Notes: a model not told the origin generated them from the letters alone. Positions 1 to 8,140 are shown, counted from the stretch's first letter. The stretch: DNA of 64,000 nt from Micromonospora sp. PLK6-60 (GCF_019890675.1 NZ_JAIOAA010000003.1:310001-374000); one strand, 5' to 3'. Translations and numbers: made by a program.

Positions 1-134
1 CGGCGACCGCCACCATCATGGACAACTATCGGACGACCGAGGAGCGCAACGCGGCCAACGCCGCGCAGATCGCCAACGCGCTCAGCGGCATCGACGAGGC
101 ACTGGGCCGGGCCGGGGAGGATCCGCGTGTCTGA
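1..134 (+). CDS. Type VII secretion-associated EspC-like protein, C-terminal end
   Basis: The window opens inside a gene whose last 43 residues are readable (reading frame from base 3, stop TGA at 132-134). The tail contains IMDNYRTTEERNAAN followed by an alpha-helical Ala/Asn-rich stretch. This resembles the C-terminus of EspC/ESX secretion-associated proteins, small helical hairpins that often carry an aromatic residue and acidic residues near the end. The stop overlaps the next gene's GTG start (GTGTCTGA), so the two are almost certainly co-transcribed and translationally coupled, as is usual for paired type VII substrates. The start lies outside the window. Family assignment rests only on this tail and on the WXG100 neighbour. 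Confidence 0.6.
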   Translation, partial: ATATIMDNYRTTEERNAANAAQIANALSGIDEALGRAGEDPRV

Positions 135-1461
135 GTACACCAGCCGCTACCAGCACGCCAGCCACGAGGCGCTCTACGACGGCGTGCACGCCGGCCAGCC
201 CGCCCAGATCGACGGCCTGGCCGCCCAGTGGACCGCCACCAAGGACATCGTCGACGGGCTCGCCCAGGAGTTGGGCGCCGACCTCAACAAGCTGGCCAAC
301 AGCTGGACCGGCACGGCGTCCGCCGAGTTCCAGGCCCGGGTCGGGCTGGTGGCCGACTACTCGCGGGCCCTCTCCGACGGCATGGCCGACGTGCAGCGCG
401 CCCTGTCCCTGATGGCGGACAGCCTGACCAAGGCGCAGCAGGTCGCGGAGAGCCCGGAGGCGACCGACGACCACGACAAGACGATCTCCGGCGCGGTCAA
501 GGGCGGCCTGGTCTTCGGCGTCGCGGGCGCCGCGATCGGCGGCCTGATGGGCCACCAGCAGGACAAGGAGGAGCAGGAGCGGGCCCGGCAGCGGATGGTG
601 CAGGTGGTGGCCAACCTGGCCGCCAGCTACGACACCTCCGCCTTCGGCCGGATGCTTCCGCCCCCGCCGCCGCACCCGGAGATGCCGGGCAACCTCGTCC
701 GGTCCGACGCCGGGTCGGCGAGCGTCGGTGGCGTCGGCTCGGTCTCCGGTGGGCCTCGCCTCGGCAGCGGCTCCGGCGCGAAGCGCTCCGCCGGCACCTC
801 CCCGAGCGGCTCGGTCAGCAAGCTCTCCGCCACCGGCGGCGCCGGTGACGGTGCCGGGGCCGGCTCCGGCGGCACGGCCACGCCCGGCGTGATCGGCTCG
901 CGCGTCGACCCGCTCGACCCGGCCGGCGCGGTCGGCGCGGTCGGCGGCGTGCCGACCGGCACCTCGCTCGCCGGCGCCCAGCCCACCGACGGTTCCGGTC
1001 TGCTGGCCGGCGGCCCGCCCGCCGGAGCCGGCTCGACCGGGGGCGGTGGCGGCAGCAGCAGCGGCCTGCTGCTCGGGGCGGGGGCCACGGCGGTCGGGGG
1101 CGCGGTCGGCACCGGCGCGCTGGCCAGCTCGGGCCGCGCCGCGGCGACGGGGGCCATCCGGTCCGGCGCCGGCGGGGTCGGCGCCGACAACCGTTCCGCC
1201 GCCGGCACCGGTCGCCTGGCGTCCGGCCGGACGGCGGGCGGCGCCCCCGGTGAGGCCAACCGCTCGGGCGCGGCCGGCGGCAACCGCTCCGGCATGGCCG
1301 GCGGCAGCCGCTCCGGTTCGACCCGGCCGGGCGTGCTCGGCGGCCGCGGCCAGCACGACGAGCACGAGTCCGACGAGCGGCTCACCTGGCTGACCGAGGA
1401 CGAGATGGTCTGGCAGGACGGCGACGGCGGCACGCCGCCGGTGCTCGGCACGGAGCGCTGA
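127..1461 (+). CDS. WXG100-type type VII secretion target with long Gly/Ser-rich tail
   Basis: 444 residues. Residues 1-110 form the helical hairpin typical of ESX substrates, with the W-x-G turn seen as SWTGTASAEF near residue 60. Residues about 122-142 are a Gly/Ala-rich hydrophobic segment (VFGVAGAAIGG), possibly membrane-interacting. A short charged helix and a poly-proline run (PPPPPHPEMPG) follow. Residues about 195-415 are low-complexity Gly/Ser/Ala, and the end is an acidic aromatic tail (LTWLTEDEMVWQDGD). Canonical WXG100 proteins are about 100 residues, so this is an extended substrate or a surface protein using the same export signal. The GTG start overlaps the upstream stop by 8 nt. 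A strong hairpin follows the stop. Confidence 0.75.
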   Translation: MSEYTSRYQHASHEALYDGVHAGQPAQIDGLAAQWTATKDIVDGLAQELGADLNKLANSWTGTASAEFQARVGLVADYSRALSDGMADVQRALSLMADSLTKAQQVAESPEATDDHDKTISGAVKGGLVFGVAGAAIGGLMGHQQDKEEQERARQRMVQVVANLAASYDTSAFGRMLPPPPPHPEMPGNLVRSDAGSASVGGVGSVSGGPRLGSGSGAKRSAGTSPSGSVSKLSATGGAGDGAGAGSGGTATPGVIGSRVDPLDPAGAVGAVGGVPTGTSLAGAQPTDGSGLLAGGPPAGAGSTGGGGGSSSGLLLGAGATAVGGAVGTGALASSGRAAATGAIRSGAGGVGADNRSAAGTGRLASGRTAGGAPGEANRSGAAGGNRSGMAGGSRSGSTRPGVLGGRGQHDEHESDERLTWLTEDEMVWQDGDGGTPPVLGTER

Positions 1462-1482
1462 CCCGCCGCGAGAACGGCGATC

Positions 1483-1516
1483 GACGGCCCGTCCCCGACG
1501 TCGGGGGCGGGCCGTC
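1483..1516 (+). terminator. Hairpin terminator after type VII genes
   Basis: GACGGCCCGTCCCCGA pairs with TCGGGGGCGGGCCGTC with one G-U type mismatch and a two-base loop, 22 bases after the stop. It has no T-tract, as is usual for actinomycete terminators. Confidence 0.6.
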
Positions 1517-1600
1517 CACATCGCACGTGGTGAGGGCGGTCACGCTATCCGCCGGCCGCGTGGAGCTGCGGACCACCGGGGTGGAGGCTAGTTTGGAACG

Positions 1601-2275
1601 GTGCTGCCCGTAGCGATCGCCCGCCCCAGCTGGCCGGCGACGCTCCGCTCGTTGCGCAGCCTCACCCGGCTCGCGGTCGCCGCGCTGGTCCTCGCCGCCG
1701 GCCTCGGCGCCCCGGCGCACGCCGCCGCCCCGACCGATGCCCCGGCCACGCCGATCGTCGCCCCCGTCCGGGCCGATGCCCTCGCCACGTCGATGGCCGC
1801 CCCGATCGTCGCCCCCGCCCGGCCCGCTGCCCTCGCCACGCCGGTGGGCGCCCCGGTCGCCAGCCACGGTCCCGCCGCCGCGCCGGGCGGCCGGGTCGGC
1901 GACGGGTTCGCGATCCCGGCGGTTCCCGGGCCGGCGTTCGCCCCGTCCGCAGCCGTCGCGGCGGCCACCGGCGACCCGGTGGGCGGGCACCTCATGCCGA
2001 CCGCCGTGCCCCACCGGGCCGGCGCAGACCGCGTCACCGGCGACCCGGCCGGCGCACTCCTCGGGCCGACCGCACCCGGCCGGGCCGGCGCGCACCGGGG
2101 ACCGGCCACCGGCGACCCGACCGCGGGGTCGTGGCACCTCGTCGTGGCGCCGACCGCTGCCCCGGCGGCTGGCGTGCCCGCGCCGGCCGGGATGGCGCCC
2201 GCGTCGGCGACGGTGGTGTCGCCGGTCGACCCCGCCCGCGGCGCTGTCGGCCGGCGAGGCCCGCCCCGCCGCTGA
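1601..2275 (+). CDS. Putative secreted Ala/Pro-rich protein
   Basis: 224 residues, family not recognised. The N-terminus looks like a Sec signal peptide: basic residues in 1-22, a hydrophobic core LAVAALVLAAGLG and a cleavage-like APAHA-A. The rest is low-complexity Ala/Pro/Gly with loose internal repeats (APIVAPVRADALAT, APIVAPARPAALAT; TGDPVGG, TGDPAGA, TGDPTAG). A TAGTTT box at 1589-1594 lies exactly 6 nt before the GTG, consistent with a leaderless transcript, and supports this start. Base composition alone makes other frames open here too, so the coding claim rests on the signal peptide, the promoter spacing and the repeat structure. Confidence 0.5.
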   Translation: MLPVAIARPSWPATLRSLRSLTRLAVAALVLAAGLGAPAHAAAPTDAPATPIVAPVRADALATSMAAPIVAPARPAALATPVGAPVASHGPAAAPGGRVGDGFAIPAVPGPAFAPSAAVAAATGDPVGGHLMPTAVPHRAGADRVTGDPAGALLGPTAPGRAGAHRGPATGDPTAGSWHLVVAPTAAPAAGVPAPAGMAPASATVVSPVDPARGAVGRRGPPRR

Positions 2276-2420
2276 GCGGCGGCCAGCCAGCCGGGACACG
2301 CCCCGAACCGCATCGGGCGGACCCACCCGGGCCGGAACCCGCCGCGCCGCCGCGTGTTCCGCGCCCGCCCGGCGGGTATCCGACCGTCCGTCAGAACTTC
2401 TTCACCGTGAGGTGCTGCTG

Positions 2421-3257
2421 ATGCAGAACGTGCTCTCCTCCGTCCTGCTCGACGTCCCCCAGGCCGCCGTCATCTGGTTGGCCCTGCTCGTGATCCCCGC
2501 GGTCGCCGTGGCCGGGCTGGTCGTCCGACCGTCCCGCTTCCGCTCGGCCGTCGGTGGCCGGATCCGGCAGGCCGTGCTGCCGACCGACCTGGAGTTCGCC
2601 GAGGAGCAGCGGGAACAGAACCGCTACGCCGAGGAGATCGCGGTGGCGGCGGAGGGGGCGACCGGCACCGCCGAGCGCCGGCGGGCCGAGTGGGTGACCG
2701 CCCAGGACGAGGTCGAGTCGGCCTGGCAGGCCTACCAGGAGGCGGAGGCGGTCGTGCGCCGGCTCGACGCTGCGGCGGGCATGCCGCTGCCGCGTACCGT
2801 CCGCACTCCCGCGGAGTACGCCGACCGTGAGCGCTTCCTGCACCGCACCGCCCGGGCGACGTTCGAGCGCGGGGAGCTCTCGGCGGCGCAGCTCGACGAC
2901 GCCCTGGCGCACCGCAACGGCTGGGACCCGCGGCTGCACCCGGTGGAGCAGGAACTGGTGCTGCGGCGGGCCGTCCGGGACAACCTGCTCGACCGGCACC
3001 GGGCGGCGCACGAGCGGGAGCAGCGGGCCTGGCGGGCGGCCGAGCTGGCCGCGACCGCAGCGCGCAGCCTCCGCGAGGAGGCACGGCGAGCGGCCGGGCG
3101 TACCCCGGAGGTCGAGTCGGTGTCGCTCCTCGCCGACCTCCGGCCGACGGCCGAGACCAGCGGTGACGCCGCGCCGGCGGCCCGGCGGGCCGGCGTGGAC
3201 AACACCCGGGAGCTGCCCCCGGTGGCCACCGGTCGGGCGGCCGTCCCGGCCTTCTGA
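2421..3257 (+). CDS. Membrane-anchored coiled-coil protein
   Basis: 278 residues. An N-terminal transmembrane helix (about residues 15-36, VIWLALLVIPAVAVAGLVV) is followed by long charged helices rich in Glu, Arg and Ala, with heptad-like spacing over about residues 58-115 and 165-225. The tail is disordered. Topology would be a single membrane anchor with a cytoplasmic coiled coil. ATG 2421 is preceded by GTGAGGT at a good distance. The frame is open far upstream, but that part lacks protein-like character. It lies 145 nt downstream of the putative secreted protein, an interval in which I see no gene. No family recognised; a structural or envelope-associated role is only a guess. Confidence 0.7.
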   Translation: MQNVLSSVLLDVPQAAVIWLALLVIPAVAVAGLVVRPSRFRSAVGGRIRQAVLPTDLEFAEEQREQNRYAEEIAVAAEGATGTAERRRAEWVTAQDEVESAWQAYQEAEAVVRRLDAAAGMPLPRTVRTPAEYADRERFLHRTARATFERGELSAAQLDDALAHRNGWDPRLHPVEQELVLRRAVRDNLLDRHRAAHEREQRAWRAAELAATAARSLREEARRAAGRTPEVESVSLLADLRPTAETSGDAAPAARRAGVDNTRELPPVATGRAAVPAF

Positions 3258-3398
3258 ACCGCCGGGCCTCGGCGCGTGCGGCCCGGCCGGCGGCCCTGGT
3301 CGGGTTCCCCTCGCCTGCGGATGGCCGAAGCCGGCCACCGGACCGCGCGATGCGGGTGGACCCGGCGGGCGGGTCGTGGCTCGGTTACCGTGGCGGAC

Positions 3399-3737
3399 AT
3401 GGACCGCCCGACCTGGCCGCTGCTCGTACTCGCCGGGATCGTGCTGGTCGCGGCCCTGGTGGGCGCGGTGCTGCTGGCGATCCGGGTGGTCCGCACCCGG
3501 CGGATGCTCGGCACACTGGGGGTCGGCGGCAAGGTCGCCTTCTACGGCGCGCTGATCTACGCCATCTTCCCGGTGGACGTGCTGCCGGACCCGATCTACC
3601 TGGACGACCTGGGCGTGCTCGCCGCCGCCCTGATCTATCTGACCCGGCTGGCCCGTCAACGCCGCGCCGATCGTGGCCTGCCCGAGCGCCCCGGGTCCCC
3701 GCCGGAACCGGGCCGGCTCCGGCGGCCCGTGCCATGA
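3399..3737 (+). CDS. DUF1232 (YkvA-like) small membrane protein
   Basis: 112 residues. A first hydrophobic helix covers about residues 6-27. The DUF1232 signature follows: FYGALIYAIFPVDVLPDPI and YLDDLGVL (about residues 48-73), matching the conserved P-hydrophobic-D-P motif and DD-x-G of the family. The C-terminus is basic and Pro-rich. DUF1232 proteins are small membrane proteins of unknown function. TACCGT at 3386-3391 sits 7 nt before ATG 3399 with no Shine-Dalgarno sequence, so the mRNA is probably leaderless; this decides the start over the in-frame GTG at 3390. Confidence 0.8.
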   Translation: MDRPTWPLLVLAGIVLVAALVGAVLLAIRVVRTRRMLGTLGVGGKVAFYGALIYAIFPVDVLPDPIYLDDLGVLAAALIYLTRLARQRRADRGLPERPGSPPEPGRLRRPVP

Positions 3738-3780
3738 TCGGTCCGATTCGGAGATCCGGCGGACGGACGGGGGACGGGAC

Positions 3781-4203
3781 ATGGCGGGCGATCACCGGCT
3801 GGCGGCAGACGACCCCCGGGTCACCGCGTTCTTCCGGGCGCGGCACCTCGGCACGCTGACCACGCTACGGGCGGACGGCACCCCGCACGTGGTGCCGGTC
3901 GGGGTCACCTTCGACGCCGCCGCCGGGCTGGCCCGGGTGATCACGTCGGCCGGCTCGGCCAAGGCGCGGCACGTGGCGGCGGCCGGCGGCGACGGGGCAC
4001 CGGTCGCGGTCTGCCAGGTCGACGGGCGGTGGTGGCTGACCGTGGAGGGGCGGGCGGCGCTGGGCACGGATCCGGCGGCGGTGGCCGAGGCCGAACGCCG
4101 GTACGCCGAGCGGTACCGGCAGCCACGGCCCAACCCGCACCGGGTGGTCATCGAGATCGCGGTGACCCGCCTGCTGGGCAGCCTCCCCGCCGCCGACGGG
4201 TGA
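3781..4203 (+). CDS. PPOX-class F420/FMN-dependent enzyme family protein
   Basis: 140 residues, the usual size for single-domain split-barrel flavin or F420 proteins of the TIGR03618 type. Family features are FFRARHLGTLTTLRADGTPHVVPV near the N-terminus (barrel strands with the conserved G-T-L and P-x-V-x-P-V pattern) and the later WWLTVEGRA strand. Such proteins bind F420, FMN or heme breakdown products and reduce or sequester small substrates; the substrate here cannot be read from sequence. ATG 3781 follows a GGGGGACGGGA-type ribosome site. It ends 27 nt before the convergent AsnC regulator gene. Confidence 0.75.
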   Translation: MAGDHRLAADDPRVTAFFRARHLGTLTTLRADGTPHVVPVGVTFDAAAGLARVITSAGSAKARHVAAAGGDGAPVAVCQVDGRWWLTVEGRAALGTDPAAVAEAERRYAERYRQPRPNPHRVVIEIAVTRLLGSLPAADG

Positions 4204-4230
4204 CGATTGGCCCGGGGCGGGCGTCGTCGC

Positions 4231-4698
4231 TCACCGGGTGGCCGGCTCACCTGCCGGGTACGGATGCGGGGGCCGTTCGAAGAACGACTCCAGCACCACC
4301 ACGGTCTGCGTGCCGGTGACGCCGTCCACCTCGAACAGCCGGCGCAGGCTGGCTTGTAGCTGCTCGGTGGTGCCCACCCGGATCTTCACCAGGAGCGAGG
4401 CGGGGCCGGCGATCACGTGCGCCTCCTCGACCTCGTCCAGCGCGACGAGGGCTTCCCGAGTGGGCCGGTCCCCCATCCAGGCGTTCGCCTCCACCAGCAC
4501 GAACGCGAGCACGCCGCGACCGACGGCGGCCGGGTCCACGTCGACCGTGGTCCGCCGGATGATCCCCTGTTCGCGCAGCTTGCGTACGCGGTCGTGGGCG
4601 GCCGCGGTCGAGAGCCCCACGGCGGCGGCGAGGGCCGCGTACGACTGGGTCGCGTCCCGTTGCAGCGCGGCCAGCAACCCCCGGTCCAGGTCATCCAT
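4231..4698 (-). CDS. Lrp/AsnC family transcriptional regulator
   Basis: 155 residues. Residues 1-60 are the AsnC-type winged helix (LDRGLLAALQRDATQSYAALA, then the recognition helix LSTAAAHDRVRKL). Residues 65-145 are the RAM ligand-binding domain (VLAFVLVEANAW, AHVIAGPASLLVKI), ending with ESFFERPPHPYP. Members sense amino acids or related metabolites, act as octamers, and usually control their own and the adjacent divergent gene. Here the divergent neighbour is an SMP-30-type lactonase, a plausible target. ATG 4698 is preferred to an in-frame start further up because the Lrp/AsnC domain begins there. Confidence 0.85.
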   Translation of the reverse strand: MDDLDRGLLAALQRDATQSYAALAAAVGLSTAAAHDRVRKLREQGIIRRTTVDVDPAAVGRGVLAFVLVEANAWMGDRPTREALVALDEVEEAHVIAGPASLLVKIRVGTTEQLQASLRRLFEVDGVTGTQTVVVLESFFERPPHPYPAGEPATR

Positions 4699-4797
4699 GG
4701 TCGCCCCCTCCGATTCGGCCAACAACCCCAACGACTGATTCTTGTTTGGCAATGTTAGCTTATCTCCGAACCACAATCAGCGGTGAGGGCGGTCAGC
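4699..4797. promoter_or_regulatory. AT-rich divergent promoter between asnC-like and SMP-30 genes
   Basis: The centre of this 99-bp gap (about 4735-4785) is strikingly AT-rich for this genome and holds TTGTTTGG, TTAGCTTATCT and an outward-facing CCACAA, giving an imperfect TTGT...ACAA dyad. Lrp/AsnC proteins bind such AT-rich dyads. It most likely carries both promoters and the operator. The exact boxes are not certain. Confidence 0.5.
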
Positions 4798-5697
4798 ATG
4801 GATCGGTTCAGGACCAGGTTCGAAGTGGCGGACGAGCGGTTCCGGCGGGTGAACGGCGACGAGTGGGTGGAGCGCCTGTGGACCGGCGGACGCTGGCTGG
4901 AGGGGCCGGCCTGGTTCCCGGCCGGGCGGCACCTCGTCTTCAGCGACATCCCCAACGACCGCCTGCTGCGCTGGGACGAGACGACCGGGGCGGTCGGCGT
5001 GTTCCGCCAGCCCGCCGGCTACGCCAACGGGCACACCGTGGACCGGCGCGGCCGGCTGGTCAGTTGCGAGCAGGGCAACCGGCGGGTCACCCGCACCGAG
5101 CCCGACGGCCGCGACACGGTGCTGGCCGAGCGCTGTCGGGGTCGCCGGCTGAACAGCCCGAACGACGTGGTCGAGCACTCCGACGGGTCGATCTGGTTCA
5201 CCGACCCCAGCTACGGCATCGACAGCGACTACGAGGGGCACCGCGCCGAGAGCGAGATCGGCGGCAACCACGTCTACCGGGTCGACCCGCACGACGGGGA
5301 GGTACGGCTGGTCGCCGACGACTTCGGGCAGCCCAACGGGCTCGCCTTCAGCCCGGACGAGTCGCGGTTGTACGTGGTGGACACCCGGGCCAAGCACCTA
5401 CGCCGCTTCGCCGTGACCGAGGGCGGCACACTGCGCGACGGGGAGGTCTTCGCCACCTGCGACGCCGGCTCATTCGACGGCGTACGCCTCGACGACGCCG
5501 GGCGGGTCTGGGTCGCCGCGCACGACGGCCTGCACTGCTTCGACCCGGACGGGACACTGCTCGGCAAGCTGCACCTGCCGGAGGTGGTCGCCAACTTCAC
5601 CTTCGGCGGCCCGAAGCGCAACCACCTCTACATCTGCGCTTCCAGTTCGCTCTACTCGCTGCGCGTCAACGTCAACGGGGCGCGCTACCCCGGCTGA
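4798..5697 (+). CDS. SMP-30/gluconolactonase/LRE family protein
   Basis: 299 residues, normal length for this six-bladed beta-propeller. Signature pieces are WLEGPAWFPAGRHLVFSDIPN (start of the propeller with its metal-ligand Glu), the ANGHTVD motif, LNSPNDVV with WFTDPSYGI, and FGQPNGLAFSPDESRLYVVDT. These contribute the Asn, Asp and Glu residues that hold a divalent metal in gluconolactonases. The expected reaction is hydrolysis of a sugar or other lactone in the cytosol; the substrate is unknown. ATG 4798 follows GTGAGGGCGG. It is divergent from the AsnC-type gene, which probably regulates it. Confidence 0.85.
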   Translation: MDRFRTRFEVADERFRRVNGDEWVERLWTGGRWLEGPAWFPAGRHLVFSDIPNDRLLRWDETTGAVGVFRQPAGYANGHTVDRRGRLVSCEQGNRRVTRTEPDGRDTVLAERCRGRRLNSPNDVVEHSDGSIWFTDPSYGIDSDYEGHRAESEIGGNHVYRVDPHDGEVRLVADDFGQPNGLAFSPDESRLYVVDTRAKHLRRFAVTEGGTLRDGEVFATCDAGSFDGVRLDDAGRVWVAAHDGLHCFDPDGTLLGKLHLPEVVANFTFGGPKRNHLYICASSSLYSLRVNVNGARYPG

Positions 5698-5721
5698 GCG
5701 GCAACGGGGGCGCGGACGGAC

Positions 5722-5751
5722 GGTCCCGGGCCATGGGAACGGCCCGGGACC
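5722..5751. terminator. Bidirectional hairpin between convergent genes
   Basis: GGTCCCGGGCC and GGCCCGGGACC form a perfect 11-bp stem with an 8-nt loop between the convergent SMP-30 and MT0933-like genes. Confidence 0.65.
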
Positions 5752-5764
5752 CCTCACGTACGCG

Positions 5765-5950
5765 TCACCGGTTACCGGTGTCGCCCTCGCCGGTGCGTCG
5801 CTGGGCCATGTCCACGCCCTTGTCGATCTGCTGGTCGTACTTGCCGCCGGTGCGCCGGTCGGCCTGCTCGCCGGCCTTCTCGATGCCCTGGTCGACCTGC
5901 TTGTCGTGCTGGTCGGCGAAGTCCTTGGCCCGGTCCATGAAGTCACTCAT
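5765..5950 (-). CDS. MT0933-like antitoxin family protein
   Basis: 61 residues, strongly hydrophilic. It starts MSDFMDRAKDFADQHDKQVD and continues with KAGEQADRRTGGKYDQQIDKG, close to the mycobacterial MT0933 antitoxin family (small proteins of this same size). The family was named as an antitoxin, but the toxin partner is often absent and many copies look like general stress proteins. No toxin-like gene is adjacent here. A GAGGGAGATGCG ribosome site precedes ATG 5950. Confidence 0.75.
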   Translation of the reverse strand: MSDFMDRAKDFADQHDKQVDQGIEKAGEQADRRTGGKYDQQIDKGVDMAQRRTGEGDTGNR

Positions 5951-6106
5951 GTCGCATCTCCCTCATTCGGTCCTGGTTGCTGCGTTCCCCCGCCCCCACC
6001 CGGCAAACGCCCTCGCCGGGCCGCCGCCACGACGGACCGTGCGCCGGGCGGGTGTCGCGGGCGTCGGCATGGGGTACGGAGCCCGCCGACACCTAGGAGG
6101 GTCGAC

Positions 6107-7222
6107 GTGGTCGATGACGGTGACGGGCGATCGCCCGCGACGACGGCGGGCGCTGAGCGTCCGGCGGGCCCCCGGCAGGCCTGGGCGGGACTGCCCTGGC
6201 TGGTCCGGACGGCGGTGACGTGGGGCGCCTGCGTCCTGGTGGTGGTGTTCGCCCTCTGGGTGCTGGGCCGGGTCGCCGTGCTGCTGGCCCCGCTGGCGGT
6301 GGCGGTGGCGGTGACGCTCTTCCTCGCCGCCCTGCTCGACCCGGTGCTGGTCCGGCTGCGCCGGTGGCGCGTGCCGGCGGCCCTCGCCGCGCTGCTCACC
6401 GTCCTGCTGCTGCTGGGCATCCTGGTCGGGGTGGGCGTGCTGGTGTGGAACCTGACCGCCAGCCAGTTCGGCGAGCTGACCCAGCAGCTCGACGAGGGAT
6501 TGCAGCGCAGCCGGGAGTTCGTCACCTCGACGCTGCCGGTCACCGACGCCCAGCTGGACAAGCTGGTGCGGCAGGTCCGCGACGGGTTGAGCGGCAGCGC
6601 GCCGGACCCGGTGGGCGGGGCGCGGACCGCCGCCGAGGTGGTCGGTTCCGTGCTGCTCGCTCTGGTGCTGCTCTTCTTCATGCTCAAGGACGGCCGGTCG
6701 ATGTGGCACTGGGTGCTGCGCCGGATGACCGGCCCGAACCGGTCGACGGCGGCTGAGGCGGGCCGGGTGGGCTGGCGGACGCTCGGCTCGTACAGCCGGG
6801 GCACGATGATCATCGCGGCGATCGACGCGATCGGGATCGGCCTGGCCCTGGTGCTGCTCGGTGTGCCGCTGGCCCTGCCGCTGGCGCTGATCACCTTCCT
6901 CGGCGGTTTCGTGCCGATCATCGGTGCGACGGTGGCCGGCGCGGTGGCGGTGCTGGTCGCCCTCGCTGCCAAGGGCCCCACCACCGCGCTGCTGGTGCTG
7001 GCCGCGGTCATCGCCGTACAGCAGATCGAGGGCAACCTGCTGGAGCCGCTGATCATGAAGCGGCAGGTGCAGTTGCACCCGGCGGTCGTCCTCGTGGTGG
7101 TCACCGCCGGCACGCTGATCGCCGGCATCGCCGGTGCCTTCGTCTCGGTGCCGATCGCCGCCGTCGCCTACCGCATCGTCGACACCGTCCAGCGCCACCG
7201 CGAAGCAGGGGCACCCTATTAA
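6107..7222 (+). CDS. AI-2E family transporter
   Basis: 371 residues with seven or eight hydrophobic segments: two near residues 27-73, one at 87-110, one near 180-200, and a cluster in the C-terminal half. The C-terminal block has the family's conserved elements (GVPLALPLALITFLGGFVPIIG, QQIEGNLLEPLIMKRQVQLHP). The family includes TqsA-type AI-2 exporters and also Na+/H+ antiporters, so the substrate is open. GTG 6107 has a textbook AGGAGG (6095-6100) six bases upstream, which decides the start. The last codons and the TAA lie inside a dispersed palindromic repeat (7205-7257). Confidence 0.8.
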   Translation: MVDDGDGRSPATTAGAERPAGPRQAWAGLPWLVRTAVTWGACVLVVVFALWVLGRVAVLLAPLAVAVAVTLFLAALLDPVLVRLRRWRVPAALAALLTVLLLLGILVGVGVLVWNLTASQFGELTQQLDEGLQRSREFVTSTLPVTDAQLDKLVRQVRDGLSGSAPDPVGGARTAAEVVGSVLLALVLLFFMLKDGRSMWHWVLRRMTGPNRSTAAEAGRVGWRTLGSYSRGTMIIAAIDAIGIGLALVLLGVPLALPLALITFLGGFVPIIGATVAGAVAVLVALAAKGPTTALLVLAAVIAVQQIEGNLLEPLIMKRQVQLHPAVVLVVVTAGTLIAGIAGAFVSVPIAAVAYRIVDTVQRHREAGAPY

Positions 7223-7257
7223 CGCAATCTGCATAGCAGGGGCCCCCGCTTAACACC
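7205..7257 (+). repeat. Dispersed GTTAAC/GGGGCCC palindrome, copy 1
   Basis: Contains AGGGGCACCCTATTAACGC, CTGCATAGCAGGGGCCCCC and a terminal CTTAACACC. It matches copies at 14552, 22261, 25609 and 26284. The 5' part encodes the last residues (REAGAPY) and the TAA of the AI-2E-type permease, so the repeat has become part of the gene. Bases 7258-7392, after the repeat, carry only loosely repeated CTGCGGCGGGCG-like sequence and no gene. Confidence 0.8.
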
Positions 7258-7392
7258 TGCGGCGGGCGCGGCTGCGGCGGGCGCACCTGCGGCGACGGAC
7301 CTGCGGCGAGCGCGGCTGCAGCGGGGGCGGCGGGGACGGGGACGGCTGCGGCGGGCGCTGCCGCGGCGGGGGCGCCGGCCGGGCGGCGGGCG

Positions 7393-8040
7393 TCAGCGCG
7401 GCAGGTGCAGGGCGAACCAGGCGGCCGCGTCGGCGGCCACCCGCTCCAGGGTGCCCGGCTCTTCGAAGAGGTGCGTCGCGCCAGCGATGATCCGCAGCTC
7501 CGCGGCGTCGCTCAGCTGGGTCATCGCCTGCTCGTTGAGCGTGATCACCTGCTCGTCCAACCCGCCGACCAGCAGCAGCGTCGGCGCCTTCACCCGGGGC
7601 AGGGCGGCGCCGGCGAGATCCGGCCGGCCGCCCCGGGACACCACCGCGCCCACCCGGTCCGGACGGGCGGCCGCGGCCACCAGCGCGGCGGCGGCTCCGG
7701 TGCTGGCGCCGAAGAGACCCACCGGCAGTGGCGCGACCTCCGACGCGCCGCACATCCAGTCGATGATCGCGGAGAGCCGGTCGCCGAGCATCGGGATGTC
7801 GAACCGCAGCTCGGCGGTCCGGGCGTCCACCCGGTCCTCCTCCTCGGTCAACAGGTCCACCAGCACGGTGGCCAGGGCCCGCTCGTGCAGCGTCCGGGCC
7901 ACCGCCGTGTTGCGCGGGCTGTGCCGGGAGCTGCCGCTGCCGTGCGCGAAGAGCACCACGCCCACCGGGTCGTCCGGGATCACCAGGTCCGCGGGGAGCC
8001 CGTCCCCGGCCACCGGGATCAGCGCCTCCCGCGTCTCCAT
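7393..8040 (-). CDS. Dienelactone hydrolase-like alpha/beta hydrolase
   Basis: 215 residues. The fold's landmarks are all visible: VVLFAHGSGSSRHSPRN (oxyanion region), the nucleophile elbow GASTGAAAAL (Ser near residue 110), an acidic residue in LLLVGGLDEQV, and the histidine in IAGATHLFEEPG. This small subtype is often found beside phosphoribosyltransferase or stress genes in bacteria; the substrate is unknown. ATG 8040 follows GCGGAGGTCGGAG. It is divergent from the merR-trx genes, and the intervening 131 bp hold the MerR-type promoter. Confidence 0.8.
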   Translation of the reverse strand: METREALIPVAGDGLPADLVIPDDPVGVVLFAHGSGSSRHSPRNTAVARTLHERALATVLVDLLTEEEDRVDARTAELRFDIPMLGDRLSAIIDWMCGASEVAPLPVGLFGASTGAAAALVAAAARPDRVGAVVSRGGRPDLAGAALPRVKAPTLLLVGGLDEQVITLNEQAMTQLSDAAELRIIAGATHLFEEPGTLERVAADAAAWFALHLPR

Positions 8041-8115
8041 CTCCGACCTCCGCAACTTTCGGGCGTACGCCCGACCCGCACCGCATACCCCGGGGACCGC
8101 CCGGCTCACCTGTTG

Positions 8116-8140
8116 CCTTGACACCGGCGGCAAGGTCTAC
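8116..8140 (+). promoter_or_regulatory. MerR-type promoter/operator
   Basis: TTGACA at 8118-8123 lies within the inverted repeat CCTTG-N10-CAAGG (8116-8135), directly followed by TCTACC. Dyads lodged in the promoter spacer are the hallmark of MerR-family control, in which the regulator untwists an over-long spacer. The regulator gene begins 32 bases downstream, so autoregulation is likely. Confidence 0.6.

Noticed and set aside
82..1526. Long open frames opposite the WXG100-type gene
   Set aside because: They are Arg/Ala/Pro- and Gly-rich antisense shadows produced by the high-GC third positions of the real gene; no domains or ribosome sites.
1737..2420. Upstream extension of the coiled-coil protein gene
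   Set aside because: The frame is open but reads as Pro/Arg-rich shadow of the secreted protein gene; ATG 2421 has the ribosome site and begins a membrane helix.
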